A stretch of 64,000 nt of DNA from Flavobacterium sp. Root901 (GTDB taxonomy: Bacteria > Bacteroidota > Bacteroidia > Flavobacteriales > Flavobacteriaceae): positions 186,001-250,000 of the forward strand of contig NZ_LMJB01000006.1 of assembly GCF_001429765.1 (NCBI RefSeq), written 5' to 3'. Under the pieces are notes generated by a model, which was not told the DNA's origin, did no database searches, and saw only the letters and a list, made by a program, of their open reading frames with translations. This document shows, piece after piece, positions 49,735 to 57,927 of the stretch (positions within the stretch are counted from its first letter, which is position 1; every line of letters begins with the position of its first letter). The position numbers were made by a program, and so were the translations under genes.

Positions 49735-51462
49735 TCAAAGCACACGATAAACAGGATATTGCAAATGTGCCTTTTCATAATAAACAGAATGTTTATAGAT
49801 CCAATCCAACTGTGCTTCGGGATTTTTAGCAAAAGCGGCATCGGTTTGTTTTTTAGATTCTAATTCTGCTTTTAAAGCCGGGTTTTCTTTTAAAAGATTT
49901 GCGGCTGTATCTTCAAAAATATATTCAGAATAATGTTCTTTTTGCTGTAAAATCGCATCGAAGAAATTCCAGTTGAAAAATGAATCAACTCCTTCCGGTT
50001 CAAAAGCTTCTAAAAGATACTTTACACCTTTTTGATTAGTCGAAACGAAATAATCTCCTTTGGCGAAAGCCAATTTAACGATTTTAGAAGTTACCGTTGT
50101 ATTTCTATGCAAATAATGCCCTTCGTAGGCAGAAGGAACAGTTTTAAAATCGGCAATTCTGTAACTTTCGACTTCAATAATAGTGTCGTTTTTCAGCTGT
50201 GAATATTGAATGTTATTATTTTTCAAAAGTTCAATAATGTTCCAATAACCACGCGGAATGATATAAGCAGATGGAATAACAACTTCTTTTTGTGATTTGA
50301 ATTCTTTAATATACGGAACATCTTTTTTATAAGGCTTGCTTCGGTCGTAATACAAACGTTCGCCTGTGGTGGCTTCACTTTTTTTGTAACCTGCTTCGTA
50401 ACCTAAGAAAGAAAATTTAGTTGTTTTGGTGATGTCCATTTCCCATTTTAAGGTATAGGATTTTTTAGGCTGATATTGTTCCAAGTTTTTGATACGCAGT
50501 TCTTTGATTTTCTGATAATTGGCATCGGTAAAATCCAAAGTCGATTTCATATATTCGTACGTCATTTTTACACGTTCGGCGTATTTTTTCAGCATGTGTG
50601 TTTCTACTACAAAACCAATTGTGTTAAATAACGAAGTATAGCCCGTCGTGTAGCGCGGACTGTCGACAAACTGCCCGAAACCTTTGTCCGGAGTATCTTT
50701 AAAAGAATCGACATACGGGGTAGTTTCGATTTTTTTGCTTTGCAAATCTTTTACCAAAGCCGGCATCATGACATCGTTCATATAATTGCCTAAAACCGTT
50801 CCGAGTTTGTTGTGCTGTGTCATAATATATGTCAGTTTGTATTGATAATCAGAACCATTGCTCACGTGATTATCGATAAAAACATCGGCATTTATTTTCT
50901 GGAAAATCTCAACAAAACTTTTGGTATCTCTGGTGTCCGATTTCATTAAATCACGGTTCAAATCGTAGTTTCTGGCATTACCTCTAAAACCGTAAACTTC
51001 TGGTCCGTCCTGATTGGCTCGCGTTGTAGAATTACGATTTAAAGCGCCGCCAATATTATAAACCGGAATCGTGACCAAAACTGTATTTTTTGGCGCTTTC
51101 AATTTTCCTGTTGCTAAATCTCTGTAAAACTGCATTGTTGCGTCGATTCCGTCCGGCTCTCCGGCGTGGATTCCGTTATTTACAAACAAAACAGCTTTGG
51201 TTTTCTGAATTTTATCAAAATCAAATTCTTTGTCAGGATTAAAAGTAATCATGTGCAATGGCTCGCCAGAATCTGTAAGTCCCATTTCTTTTATTTGAAT
51301 CTTTGGAAAGTCATTTGCCAAAAGCTTAAAATAGCGAATAGTTTCATAATAATCTGCCGATTGATTTCCGTTTCCTTTCTCAAAAAAGGTATCATATTTT
51401 TTATTATTTTGAGCGAAAATGGAGATGGTAAAAAGGGAAATCAGAAGGGTAAAAAGTTTCAT
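49735..51462 (-). CDS. M14 family zinc carboxypeptidase
   Basis: Exported metallocarboxypeptidase of 575 aa. The signal peptide is MKLFTLLISLFTISIFAQ. Zinc-binding H and E lie in GIHAGEPDGIDAT (HxxE), the third ligand His in NHVSNGSDYQYKL, and the catalytic Glu in FVVETHML. The start is ATG 51462; a TTG 24 nt upstream is rejected because it overlaps a -7 promoter box and would spoil the signal peptide. The C-terminal 230 residues are an additional domain without an obvious match (PKKSYTLKWEMDI). It probably trims exported peptides or cell-wall peptides. Confidence 0.88.
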   Translation of the reverse strand: MKLFTLLISLFTISIFAQNNKKYDTFFEKGNGNQSADYYETIRYFKLLANDFPKIQIKEMGLTDSGEPLHMITFNPDKEFDFDKIQKTKAVLFVNNGIHAGEPDGIDATMQFYRDLATGKLKAPKNTVLVTIPVYNIGGALNRNSTTRANQDGPEVYGFRGNARNYDLNRDLMKSDTRDTKSFVEIFQKINADVFIDNHVSNGSDYQYKLTYIMTQHNKLGTVLGNYMNDVMMPALVKDLQSKKIETTPYVDSFKDTPDKGFGQFVDSPRYTTGYTSLFNTIGFVVETHMLKKYAERVKMTYEYMKSTLDFTDANYQKIKELRIKNLEQYQPKKSYTLKWEMDITKTTKFSFLGYEAGYKKSEATTGERLYYDRSKPYKKDVPYIKEFKSQKEVVIPSAYIIPRGYWNIIELLKNNNIQYSQLKNDTIIEVESYRIADFKTVPSAYEGHYLHRNTTVTSKIVKLAFAKGDYFVSTNQKGVKYLLEAFEPEGVDSFFNWNFFDAILQQKEHYSEYIFEDTAANLLKENPALKAELESKKQTDAAFAKNPEAQLDWIYKHSVYYEKAHLQYPVYRVL

Positions 51463-51483
51463 GGTTTTGGTTTTATCGGAAAT

Positions 51484-51491
51484 CAAATATA
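51484..51491 (-). promoter_or_regulatory. -7 box of the M14 gene
   Basis: TATATTTG on the minus strand, giving about 18 nt of 5' leader before ATG 51462. No -33 TTG was found. Confidence 0.45.
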
Positions 51492-51538
51492 GTTTTTTTG
51501 TTTTAAGTTTGATATGCTTTGTGGTTGTTTTTCCTCTC

Positions 51539-51602
51539 GCAGATTTGGCAGATTTCGTAGATTTTTTTTAAATACTTAATCTGCTCAATCTGCCAAATCT
51601 GC
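51539..51602. repeat. cagattt-word hairpin with 16-bp perfect arms
   Basis: Perfect arms GCAGATTTGGCAGATT (51539-51554) and AATCTGCCAAATCTGC (51587-51602) with a 32-nt loop. It lies in the region shared by the divergent M14 and helicase genes, so it is not a terminator for either. Confidence 0.85.
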
Positions 51603-51675
51603 TAGAAATAAAATCTTTTTTCCTGAGGTTAAAAACTTGAAACAAAAGAAAACCTGAAACCTGAAACCTTTTAAT

Positions 51676-51683
51676 TACTTTTG
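51676..51683 (+). promoter_or_regulatory. -7 box of the helicase gene
   Basis: TACTTTTG ends 4 nt before the ATG at 51688, suggesting a leaderless or near-leaderless transcript. Confidence 0.5.
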
Positions 51684-51687
51684 CAAA

Positions 51688-53049
51688 ATGAATAAAAATC
51701 ACCATTCCAACAATATACTTTCGAATTTAGGGATTCAGAGCCTGAATGAAATGCAGGAAACTGCACAAGATGTAATCTTAAATGATAATAATGTTTTACT
51801 GCTTTCGCCAACCGGATCAGGAAAAACACTGGCATTTTTGCTTCCTGTTTTAGAATTGTTACAGCCTGAAATTCTTTCTGTCCAATGCTTAATTTTGGTT
51901 CCGTCACGAGAACTTGGCCTTCAGATTGAACAGGTTTGGAAAAAAATGGGAACGCAGTACAAAGTAAACATTTGTTACGGCGGACACTCAATTGATACCG
52001 AAATAAAGAATTTAAGCAATCCGCCGGCAGTATTAATTGGAACTCCGGGAAGAATCGCCGATCATATTGACAGAGAAACTTTTAGAACAGATAAAATTCA
52101 GACTTTAATTTTAGATGAATTTGATAAATCGCTTCAGTTAGGTTTTCATGAACAAATGTCTTTTATCATTGGGAGATTGCCAAAAGTAAATAAAAGAGTA
52201 TTAGTTTCTGCCACATCTGATATTGAAATTCCGAAATATACACGAGTTGTAAATCCAACTGTTTTAGATTTTATTCCCGAAGAAGAAGAAAAAACAAATC
52301 TTTCGATGAAAATGATTGTTTCGTCTTCTAAAGATAAATTAGAAAGTTTGTTCAACCTTATTTGTTCCTTAAAATCGCAGTCGGCTATTATTTTTTGCAA
52401 CCATCGTGATGCTGCAGAACGTATCAGCGACACTCTAAACGAAAAAGGAATTTACGCGACTTATTATCATGGAGGAATGGATCAGGATGAACGTGAGCGC
52501 GCTTTGATTCAGTTTAGAAACGGAAGTATAAGTTACCTCATCACGACAGATCTTGCCGCACGGGGATTGGATATTCCGGAAATGAAACATGTAATTCATT
52601 ATCATCTGCCTTTAAAAGAGGACGAATTTACGCATCGTAACGGGCGTACAGCACGTATGCAGGCAACGGGTACGGCTTATATTATTATTCATGAAAGTGA
52701 AAAACAACTGGATTACATTGATTATGAGATGGAAATCCTGGATGTAAAAAATGTAGTGAGTCTGCCAAAACCACCGGAATTTCAAACCATATATATTAGC
52801 GGAGGAAAAAAAACAAAATTAAATAAGTTTGATATAGTGGGTTTCTTTTCTCAAAAAGGAAAACTGGAAAAAGATGATTTAGGAATTATTGAAGTAAAAG
52901 ATTTTGTTTCGTTTGCAGCTGTTAAATTTGGAAAGGTAAAAGAACTTTTGAAAAATATTAAAGACGAAAAAATGAAAGGGAAGAAGTTTAAAATTGAAGT
53001 TGCCCGAAATGTTATAAAGAAAGAAGAGGAGAAAAATAAGAAATTTTAG
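51688..53049 (+). CDS. DEAD-box-like RNA helicase with DbpA-type C-terminus
   Basis: Superfamily 2 RNA helicase of 453 aa. Motif I SPTGSGKTLAF, Ia VPSRELGLQI, Ib TPGRIADHI, III SAT, V TDLAARGLDIP and VI HRNGRTARM are all present. Motif II, however, is DEFD instead of DEAD (LILDEFDKSLQLGFHEQM), and motif VI has HRNGRTAR rather than HRIGRTGR. The last 75 residues (FDIVGFFSQKGKLEKDD, then AAVKFGKVKELL) resemble the DbpA RNA-binding domain, which targets 23S rRNA. Likely role: ribosome biogenesis. Confidence 0.9.
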   Translation: MNKNHHSNNILSNLGIQSLNEMQETAQDVILNDNNVLLLSPTGSGKTLAFLLPVLELLQPEILSVQCLILVPSRELGLQIEQVWKKMGTQYKVNICYGGHSIDTEIKNLSNPPAVLIGTPGRIADHIDRETFRTDKIQTLILDEFDKSLQLGFHEQMSFIIGRLPKVNKRVLVSATSDIEIPKYTRVVNPTVLDFIPEEEEKTNLSMKMIVSSSKDKLESLFNLICSLKSQSAIIFCNHRDAAERISDTLNEKGIYATYYHGGMDQDERERALIQFRNGSISYLITTDLAARGLDIPEMKHVIHYHLPLKEDEFTHRNGRTARMQATGTAYIIIHESEKQLDYIDYEMEILDVKNVVSLPKPPEFQTIYISGGKKTKLNKFDIVGFFSQKGKLEKDDLGIIEVKDFVSFAAVKFGKVKELLKNIKDEKMKGKKFKIEVARNVIKKEEEKNKKF

Positions 53050-53226
53050 GCCTTTTAAGATAGTTGTAAAGAGTTAGAATTGTATTTATGTTTCTGTATA
53101 TCAGTTTTTTATGATTTATCGAAGAACATTAACAATTTTGTGTTAAAAAAATAATGAATTGATAGCTGTTTTTTCAATATTTCTGTGTTTTTTTGTTGCA
53201 GTAAAATTGTAAACCCCAAATCCACT

Positions 53227-53673
53227 ATGAAAAAGATTATTACCATTGCCATTTTGTTCTTTAGTTTTGTTTCGTTTGCACAAATTAAAGTTATTGAAAC
53301 AGTTCCTGTAGAGAAATTAGGAAAAGTAAATAACAACTACATTCAGAAAATTGGAGACGAGTATACAGTGTACTACACTAGTATCTTAAACGATGATGAT
53401 TCTTCGCCTTTGAGAAAATTTTCATTCAAAAATGTTAATAATGATTACACGAATCTTTATAACATTATTATAGGAGGTTTTACAGCGACTCCGTTGTATG
53501 ACATTAAATTAGAATTACCAAACAACTACATTTGGTTACACTACACAGGAAATGTGGTGCCGGATAAAGCTACAGTTCAGTTTATGGTTTCAAGCAAAGA
53601 CAGAGATGCTGCTACAAATAGTGTTTCTGAGCCATTAGTAAAAGATCAAATCAGTAAATTATTCCAAAAATAA
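53227..53673 (+). CDS. exported hypothetical protein, 148 aa
   Basis: Small exported protein of unknown function with a signal peptide (MKKIITIAILFFSFVSFAQ). The mature part is a compact beta-rich domain (NYIQKIGDEYTVYYTSIL, LKLELPNNYIWLHYTG-like DIKLELPNNYIWLHYTG). The ATG 53227 is chosen over a start 42 nt upstream because it begins the signal peptide. It is followed by a strong terminator. Confidence 0.7.
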   Translation: MKKIITIAILFFSFVSFAQIKVIETVPVEKLGKVNNNYIQKIGDEYTVYYTSILNDDDSSPLRKFSFKNVNNDYTNLYNIIIGGFTATPLYDIKLELPNNYIWLHYTGNVVPDKATVQFMVSSKDRDAATNSVSEPLVKDQISKLFQK

Positions 53674-53694
53674 TTTGTTTTCAGAAATAAATAG

Positions 53695-53725
53695 AAAAAG
53701 CCGTTCAAAACTGAACGGCTTTTTT
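53695..53725 (+). terminator. intrinsic terminator after the 148-aa gene
   Basis: AAAAAGCCGTTCA / TGAACGGCTTTTTT arms with a 4-nt loop and a T-run. Confidence 0.9.
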
Positions 53726-53760
53726 TATTGTCTGACGTGCTGTACTTTGTGCATTTTTTT

Positions 53761-53936
53761 AACGCAAAGAACGCTAAGTTTTTTAAAGGTATTATGCTTA
53801 TAAAAGTGCAAAGTTCGCAAAGCTTTGAACATAAATTTTGCGAACTTTGCGTAAATATTTGCGTGCTTGCGGTTAAATAACTCTCTAAATAAAATCTTAG
53901 AATCTTAGCAACTTAGAACCTCAGCACCTTAAAAAA
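53761..53936. repeat. cgcaaag- and ctaag-word repeats with 14-bp inverted arms
   Basis: AACGCAAAGAACGCTAAG words lead into perfect arms GCAAAGTTCGCAAA (53808-53821) and TTTGCGAACTTTGC (53837-53850), then TTAGAATCTTAGCAACTTAG words to 53936. They lie between the 148-aa gene and the convergent PhnA-like gene. No gene is present. Confidence 0.75.
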
Positions 53937-53937
53937 A

Positions 53938-54516
53938 CTATATTTTCTTTACATACTGCGTAATAATAACAATTTGCTGTCCATCTACCTTTCCTTCTAT
54001 GTATTCAGCATTTTCGTGATCCAGACGTATATTTCTAACCGCAGTTCCCTGCTTAGCAACCATGCTTGATCCTTTTACTTTAAGATCTTTGATTAAAACA
54101 ACCGAATCTCCGTGCTGTAAAACAACGCCGTTACTATCGCGGTGAATTAATTTATTTTCATCTTCTTCGCCTTCTCCGGTTGCTTGTGCCCAGGCAAGAG
54201 TATCTTCATCTAAATACATCATATCCAGTAATTCCTGAGGCCATCCGGCAGAGCGTAAACGGCTTAACATTCTCCAGGCCACAACCTGAACCGGAATATT
54301 TTCGTTCCACATGCTGTCGTTAAGACATCTCCAGTGATTTAAATCGACATTGTCCGGGTTCTCAATTTGGTCAATACAGGTATTACAAGCTAAAATAGCT
54401 TCATCAATACCGCCTTTTTGTGTTGGTAATACCTGATATACTTTTAGGTTTTCTTCGGCTCCGCAAAGCTCACATTTCGATCCGCTTCGTTTGCTCAATT
54501 CTCTTTCGATGCTCAT
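53938..54516 (-). CDS. PhnA (YjdM)-like zinc-ribbon protein
   Basis: Protein of 192 aa matching the PhnA/YjdM family. The N-terminus has a zinc ribbon (CELCGAEENL and ACNTCIDQI: Cys-x2-Cys pairs), and the C-terminal PhnA domain has the typical GVVLQHGDSVVLIKDLKVKG strand run. Despite the name, members outside phosphonate operons have no proven phosphonate role; none of the phn genes is nearby. Cytoplasmic, single gene. Confidence 0.88.
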   Translation of the reverse strand: MSIERELSKRSGSKCELCGAEENLKVYQVLPTQKGGIDEAILACNTCIDQIENPDNVDLNHWRCLNDSMWNENIPVQVVAWRMLSRLRSAGWPQELLDMMYLDEDTLAWAQATGEGEEDENKLIHRDSNGVVLQHGDSVVLIKDLKVKGSSMVAKQGTAVRNIRLDHENAEYIEGKVDGQQIVIITQYVKKI

Positions 54517-54604
54517 TATTTATGCTTTATTTAAAAATGCGAAATTACTTATAATTTGCTCCGCAGGCAAGTTTGCTGTTTATTGTTTTTTATTTGATTT
54601 AATT

Positions 54605-55174
54605 TTAAAAACAACTCGTTTCATAATCTTTAATAAATTCTATTAAAACTTTTTCATCCTTAATTTTAACTTCATCATTTTTGATTTTTTCATAGGAAGA
54701 TTTGCAATCTTCAATTGCCGGTAACATATCATTTTTGGTAATTAATCTACTTAGTCCCATAGCAGGCATTTTCATATAATTGATATTGTTAGGTTTTTTA
54801 ATAACATATATTCTTATAATGTGACTATGTGATATTTGGTTTAAGATTTTATAAAGTTTTATTTTATTAGAATATAGAATTTGAGCAAAAGCTTTATTAT
54901 CAACACTTTCAAAAGGAATTATTTCTTTTTCTAATTTGATTTTAAAACTTTTTAAATCTTTTGGCAGATAAATTTTGGTAACTCCATTTTCAACAACAGA
55001 AATTTTTTCTTGTAAATTAATTAATCGGTTAACATTAAAAAATCCTTCAAGTTTTACTTCAACAGTTAAAGTATCATTTTTTGGTGTTACAATTTGACCA
55101 AAATATTTTTGACCGAAAGAGATATTGCAAAATATTAATAAAAAAAAGGGAATAATTATTTTGGTTAATGTCAT
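54605..55174 (-). CDS. exported hypothetical protein, 189 aa
   Basis: Unknown exported protein with a signal peptide (IIIPFFLLIFCNISFGQ). The mature part is lysine-rich with beta-strand segments (QIVTPKNDTLTVEVKLEGFF) and a C-terminal helical tail (SYEKIKNDEVKIKDEKVLIE). It is 24 bp downstream of coaD on the same strand and could be cotranscribed, but no functional link is evident. Confidence 0.65.
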   Translation of the reverse strand: MTLTKIIIPFFLLIFCNISFGQKYFGQIVTPKNDTLTVEVKLEGFFNVNRLINLQEKISVVENGVTKIYLPKDLKSFKIKLEKEIIPFESVDNKAFAQILYSNKIKLYKILNQISHSHIIRIYVIKKPNNINYMKMPAMGLSRLITKNDMLPAIEDCKSSYEKIKNDEVKIKDEKVLIEFIKDYETSCF

Positions 55175-55198
55175 TTTTTGAAGAAATTTAAATTGTAA

Positions 55199-55657
55199 TT
55201 ATTTTTGTACTCTAACAGCATCCGGAACTAATAATTCATATTCACCGCCATTTCTCAATACATCACGAACAATACTTGAGCTGATGTAAGAAGTTTTTGC
55301 AGCAGTTAATAAGAATACAGTTTCGATTTTAGAAAGGCGTCTGTTGGTGTGGGCAATAGCTTTTTCGAATTCAAAATCCGCGGGGTTGCGTAAACCTCTT
55401 AAAATGAAATTGGCTTTAAGTTTTTTTGCCAAATCTATTGTTAGTCCTTCATAAGTAATAACAGAAATTTTCGGTTCATCTTTGAAGGTTTCTTCAATAA
55501 AGCGTTTTCTTTCTTCAAGTGAAAACATGTATTTTTTTTCGGCATTGACACCAATTGCAATTACAATTTCGTCGAAAAGAGAAATTCCTCTTTTGATAAT
55601 GTCTTCGTGTCCAAGTGTAATTGGGTCAAATGATCCCGGAAATATAGCTTTTCGCAT
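55199..55657 (-). CDS. coaD: pantetheine-phosphate adenylyltransferase
   Basis: Coenzyme A biosynthesis enzyme (152 aa) that joins 4'-phosphopantetheine and ATP to dephospho-CoA. The nucleotidyltransferase motif FPGSFDPITLGHEDII (T/HxGH) and the C-terminal ISSSIVRDV (ISSTxxR-type) motif are present, and the FILRGLRNPADFEFE core is diagnostic. A consensus -7 box lies about 66 nt upstream. Confidence 0.96.
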   Translation of the reverse strand: MRKAIFPGSFDPITLGHEDIIKRGISLFDEIVIAIGVNAEKKYMFSLEERKRFIEETFKDEPKISVITYEGLTIDLAKKLKANFILRGLRNPADFEFEKAIAHTNRRLSKIETVFLLTAAKTSYISSSIVRDVLRNGGEYELLVPDAVRVQK

Positions 55658-55722
55658 TTGTTTCTTTTTAAGGTTGAAAGCTTCAAGGCCGCAAAGGCAA
55701 AGCTTTTTTAGTTTTGGAGTTT

Positions 55723-55730
55723 CAAAGTTA
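55723..55730 (-). promoter_or_regulatory. -7 box of coaD
   Basis: TAACTTTG on the minus strand. The predicted 5' leader is about 60 nt and includes cgcaaag-type words. Confidence 0.5.
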
Positions 55731-55793
55731 CAAAGGAACTAAATTTGTTAAAGCTTTTTATTGTTTTTATTTTGAAATTGAATTGTATTTTTT

Positions 55794-56486
55794 CTAAGTT
55801 ACCCTGAGCGTGTTTATAGAAGCGACCCATTCATGTTTATGACAAACGTCACATTGTGCAGTTCCGGCTTTTTGTTCTGTAGTATGACCGCAGAAAGTAC
55901 ACGAATATATACCGTCATTTGGTATAATTTTACTTTTTGTACCAAATAATGCCGGCAGTATTGGAAGTCCATAGCCTACATCTTTATCTTCATAATAAAA
56001 AATGCTTACTTCTCCGCTGGTTTCTATAAAAGCGTGTTTTACCTGACCCAGATGTTCGATGGATTTAATTCGAAGTTCTGTAAAAAATTCGTCCTGCGCC
56101 AGACTTTCTTTTTTAAAAGTAGAAACCGAAAACTTACCATCGTTAATTAAACATTCTGTTTTTCCTTCAATAAATTCTTCAAATTTTTTGCTCTTTCCGG
56201 TAAGCCACGTTACGGAGCGATATAAAATAATTATAACTGTAAAAACTACAGCTGCCGGAATAATACCTACATCTTCATAAAACATTGGATCGCCGGCTGC
56301 AGAGCCAAGCGCAATAATAATAACCGTTTCGAATATAGAAAGCTGTTTTACACCTCGTTTTCCTGCCATTTTTAAGGTGAGCAGTAAAATGACAAACATA
56401 ACGGTGGAGCGAAATATAACTTCCAGCAGAAAATTCTGCGGTAGATTATTAAAAAGCAGTCTTTCCCATTCAAAGATTTCTTTCAT
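55794..56486 (-). CDS. DUF421 membrane protein with C-terminal zinc ribbon
   Basis: DUF421 family protein of 230 aa. Helices lie at about residues 20-38, 48-64 and 71-88, then the cytoplasmic DUF421 domain (EFIEGKTECLINDGKF, then HAFIETSGEVSIFYYED). An added C-terminus of about 40 residues carries YSCTFCGHTTEQK ... AQCDVCHKHEW, two Cys-x2-Cys knuckles 14 residues apart, a likely zinc or iron ribbon. The paralog at 17811-18329 lacks this extension. It lies between coaD and ddl but is separated from ddl by a terminator; function is unknown. Confidence 0.85.
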   Translation of the reverse strand: MKEIFEWERLLFNNLPQNFLLEVIFRSTVMFVILLLTLKMAGKRGVKQLSIFETVIIIALGSAAGDPMFYEDVGIIPAAVVFTVIIILYRSVTWLTGKSKKFEEFIEGKTECLINDGKFSVSTFKKESLAQDEFFTELRIKSIEHLGQVKHAFIETSGEVSIFYYEDKDVGYGLPILPALFGTKSKIIPNDGIYSCTFCGHTTEQKAGTAQCDVCHKHEWVASINTLRVT

Positions 56487-56489
56487 TTT

Positions 56490-56530
56490 TTTTAGGTTCT
56501 ATGGTTCTGAGATACTAAGGTACTAAGTTT
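56490..56530. repeat. ctaag-word repeat upstream of the DUF421 gene
   Basis: GGTTCTATGGTTCTGAG followed by ATACTAAGGTACTAAG; partly complementary to the repeat behind ddl at 56630-56677. Confidence 0.6.
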
Positions 56531-56621
56531 TTACAGCAGAAACTTATTTAAATTTCCATGTTTGACAAAAAAAAATTCTTGAAATTTTGATAGTTTTTAG
56601 ATACTTCTAAAAACAAAAGGA

Positions 56622-56658
56622 TAAAAAAAAGGTGCTAAATCTTAGGATCTTAGCACCT
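56622..56658 (-). terminator. intrinsic terminator after ddl built from ctaag-words
   Basis: On the minus strand AGGTGCTAAGATC and GATTTAGCACCT pair with one bulge and are followed by eight T. It lies 16 nt after the ddl stop. It shows that at least one of the word repeats can act as a terminator. Confidence 0.8.
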
Positions 56659-56673
56659 CAGTATCTTAGCATC

Positions 56674-57645
56674 TTAAGCTAAAGCCAGCTCTATTGCATT
56701 TGTAAATAATTCTTCCAGTGAAATTCCGGCTGCTTTTGCCTGCTGCGGAATTAAACTTTCTGTTGTTAAACCCGGAATCGTGTTCATTTCGAGCATATAA
56801 GGTTCGTTGTCTACAATGATAAATTCACTTCTTGAGAATCCTTTCATTTTTAAGACTTCGTAAACACGTTTTGCAGTTTCTCCAACCTTTTGTGTCAATT
56901 CGTCAGAGATTCTGGCCGGTGTGATTTCTTGCGATTTTCCTTCGTATTTTGCCTCATAATCAAAGAAATCATTATCTGAAACAATTTCTGTGATTGGTAA
57001 AACTTTGATTTCGCCTTTGTAATTAATTACACCTACAGAAACTTCTGTTCCGTCAAGGAAACTTTCAATGATAATTTCGTTATCTTCTTTGTAAGCAACT
57101 TCAATTGCGATTGGAAGTTCAGCTTCTGTTTTTACTTTTGAGATTCCAAAACTGGAACCGGCTTTATTTGGTTTTACGAAACATGGTAAACCTACTTTTT
57201 TAACAATTTCAGCCGTATTGATTTCGTCACCTTTATTTAAATAATAAGAAATCGCGGTTTTGATTCCATATGGTTTTAAAACCGATAATAAATCACGTTT
57301 ATTAAAAGTCAACGCCGATTGGTAATAATCGCAGGATGATTGCGGAATACCCAATAATTCAAAATAAGCCTGCATTAATCCGTCTTCGCCCGGAGTTCCG
57401 TGAATGGCATTAAAAACGCAGTCAAATGTAATTTTTTCTCCGTTTACAGTTACAGAAAAATCATTTCTGTCAATTGGGAATTCGGCATCGTTTGCATCTA
57501 CATACACCCATTTTTCTTTGAAGATGTGAACTCGGAATCCGTTGTATTTTGTTTTGTCAAGATATTGGTAAACAACGTTTCCGCTGATAAGCGAAATTTT
57601 GTATTCGCTTGAATATCCGCCCATGATGATGGCAATGTTTTTCAT
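56674..57645 (-). CDS. ddl: D-alanine-D-alanine ligase
   Basis: ATP-grasp enzyme of 323 aa that makes the D-Ala-D-Ala dipeptide of peptidoglycan. N-terminal MKNIAIIMGGYSSEYKIS, the HGTPGEDGLMQAYFELLGIP signature, the GLPCFVKPNKAGSSFGISKV ATP-binding segment and the C-terminal MLEMNTIPGLTTESLIPQQA metal/phosphate loop are intact. The gene is divergent from the PASTA-rluD pair; the 282-bp gap holds a palindromic element. Confidence 0.96.
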   Translation of the reverse strand: MKNIAIIMGGYSSEYKISLISGNVVYQYLDKTKYNGFRVHIFKEKWVYVDANDAEFPIDRNDFSVTVNGEKITFDCVFNAIHGTPGEDGLMQAYFELLGIPQSSCDYYQSALTFNKRDLLSVLKPYGIKTAISYYLNKGDEINTAEIVKKVGLPCFVKPNKAGSSFGISKVKTEAELPIAIEVAYKEDNEIIIESFLDGTEVSVGVINYKGEIKVLPITEIVSDNDFFDYEAKYEGKSQEITPARISDELTQKVGETAKRVYEVLKMKGFSRSEFIIVDNEPYMLEMNTIPGLTTESLIPQQAKAAGISLEELFTNAIELALA

Positions 57646-57712
57646 TGACTTTTTGTTTATTTGTTTAATCGTTAATTTATTAATCGGAATGTTGTATTGA
57701 AAATGAGTCTTT

Positions 57713-57805
57713 TAGCCCTGATGGAAGCGACATCCTTTTGTGTCTCGTTTTTTTTAACGAGACACAAAAGATATAGCGTACAGCAGGAAACAGCTCCTGA
57801 TTATT
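57713..57805. repeat. REP-like element with 15-bp perfect hairpin
   Basis: Core arms CTTTTGTGTCTCGTT (57735-57749) and AACGAGACACAAAAG (57756-57770) with a six-T loop, flanked by GCCCTGATGGAAGCGACATC and GATATAGCGTACAGCAGGAA. The flanking words resemble a Bacteroidota intergenic repeat family I remember; this is not verified. It lies between divergent genes, so it is not a terminator of either. Confidence 0.75.
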
Positions 57806-57899
57806 ATTCTGAAAATTGCTGTTAAACTTTGTTCAGCATGACAATTCAGGACTTTCTTGTTTTAAACAAAATTATCATTTTTTTTGAAATGAAATACTT

Positions 57900-57907
57900 T
57901 ATCTTTG
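57900..57907 (+). promoter_or_regulatory. -7 box of the PASTA-rluD operon
   Basis: TATCTTTG, the most typical Flavobacterium form, 20 nt before the ATG at 57928. It supports that ATG as the true start. Confidence 0.6.
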
Positions 57908-57927
57908 CGACAACTAAAAATAAATTT

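Noticed and set aside
57829-57927. Longer N-terminus for the PASTA protein
   Set aside because: It would include the -7 box at 57900-57907 and put 33 extra residues before a good membrane anchor.
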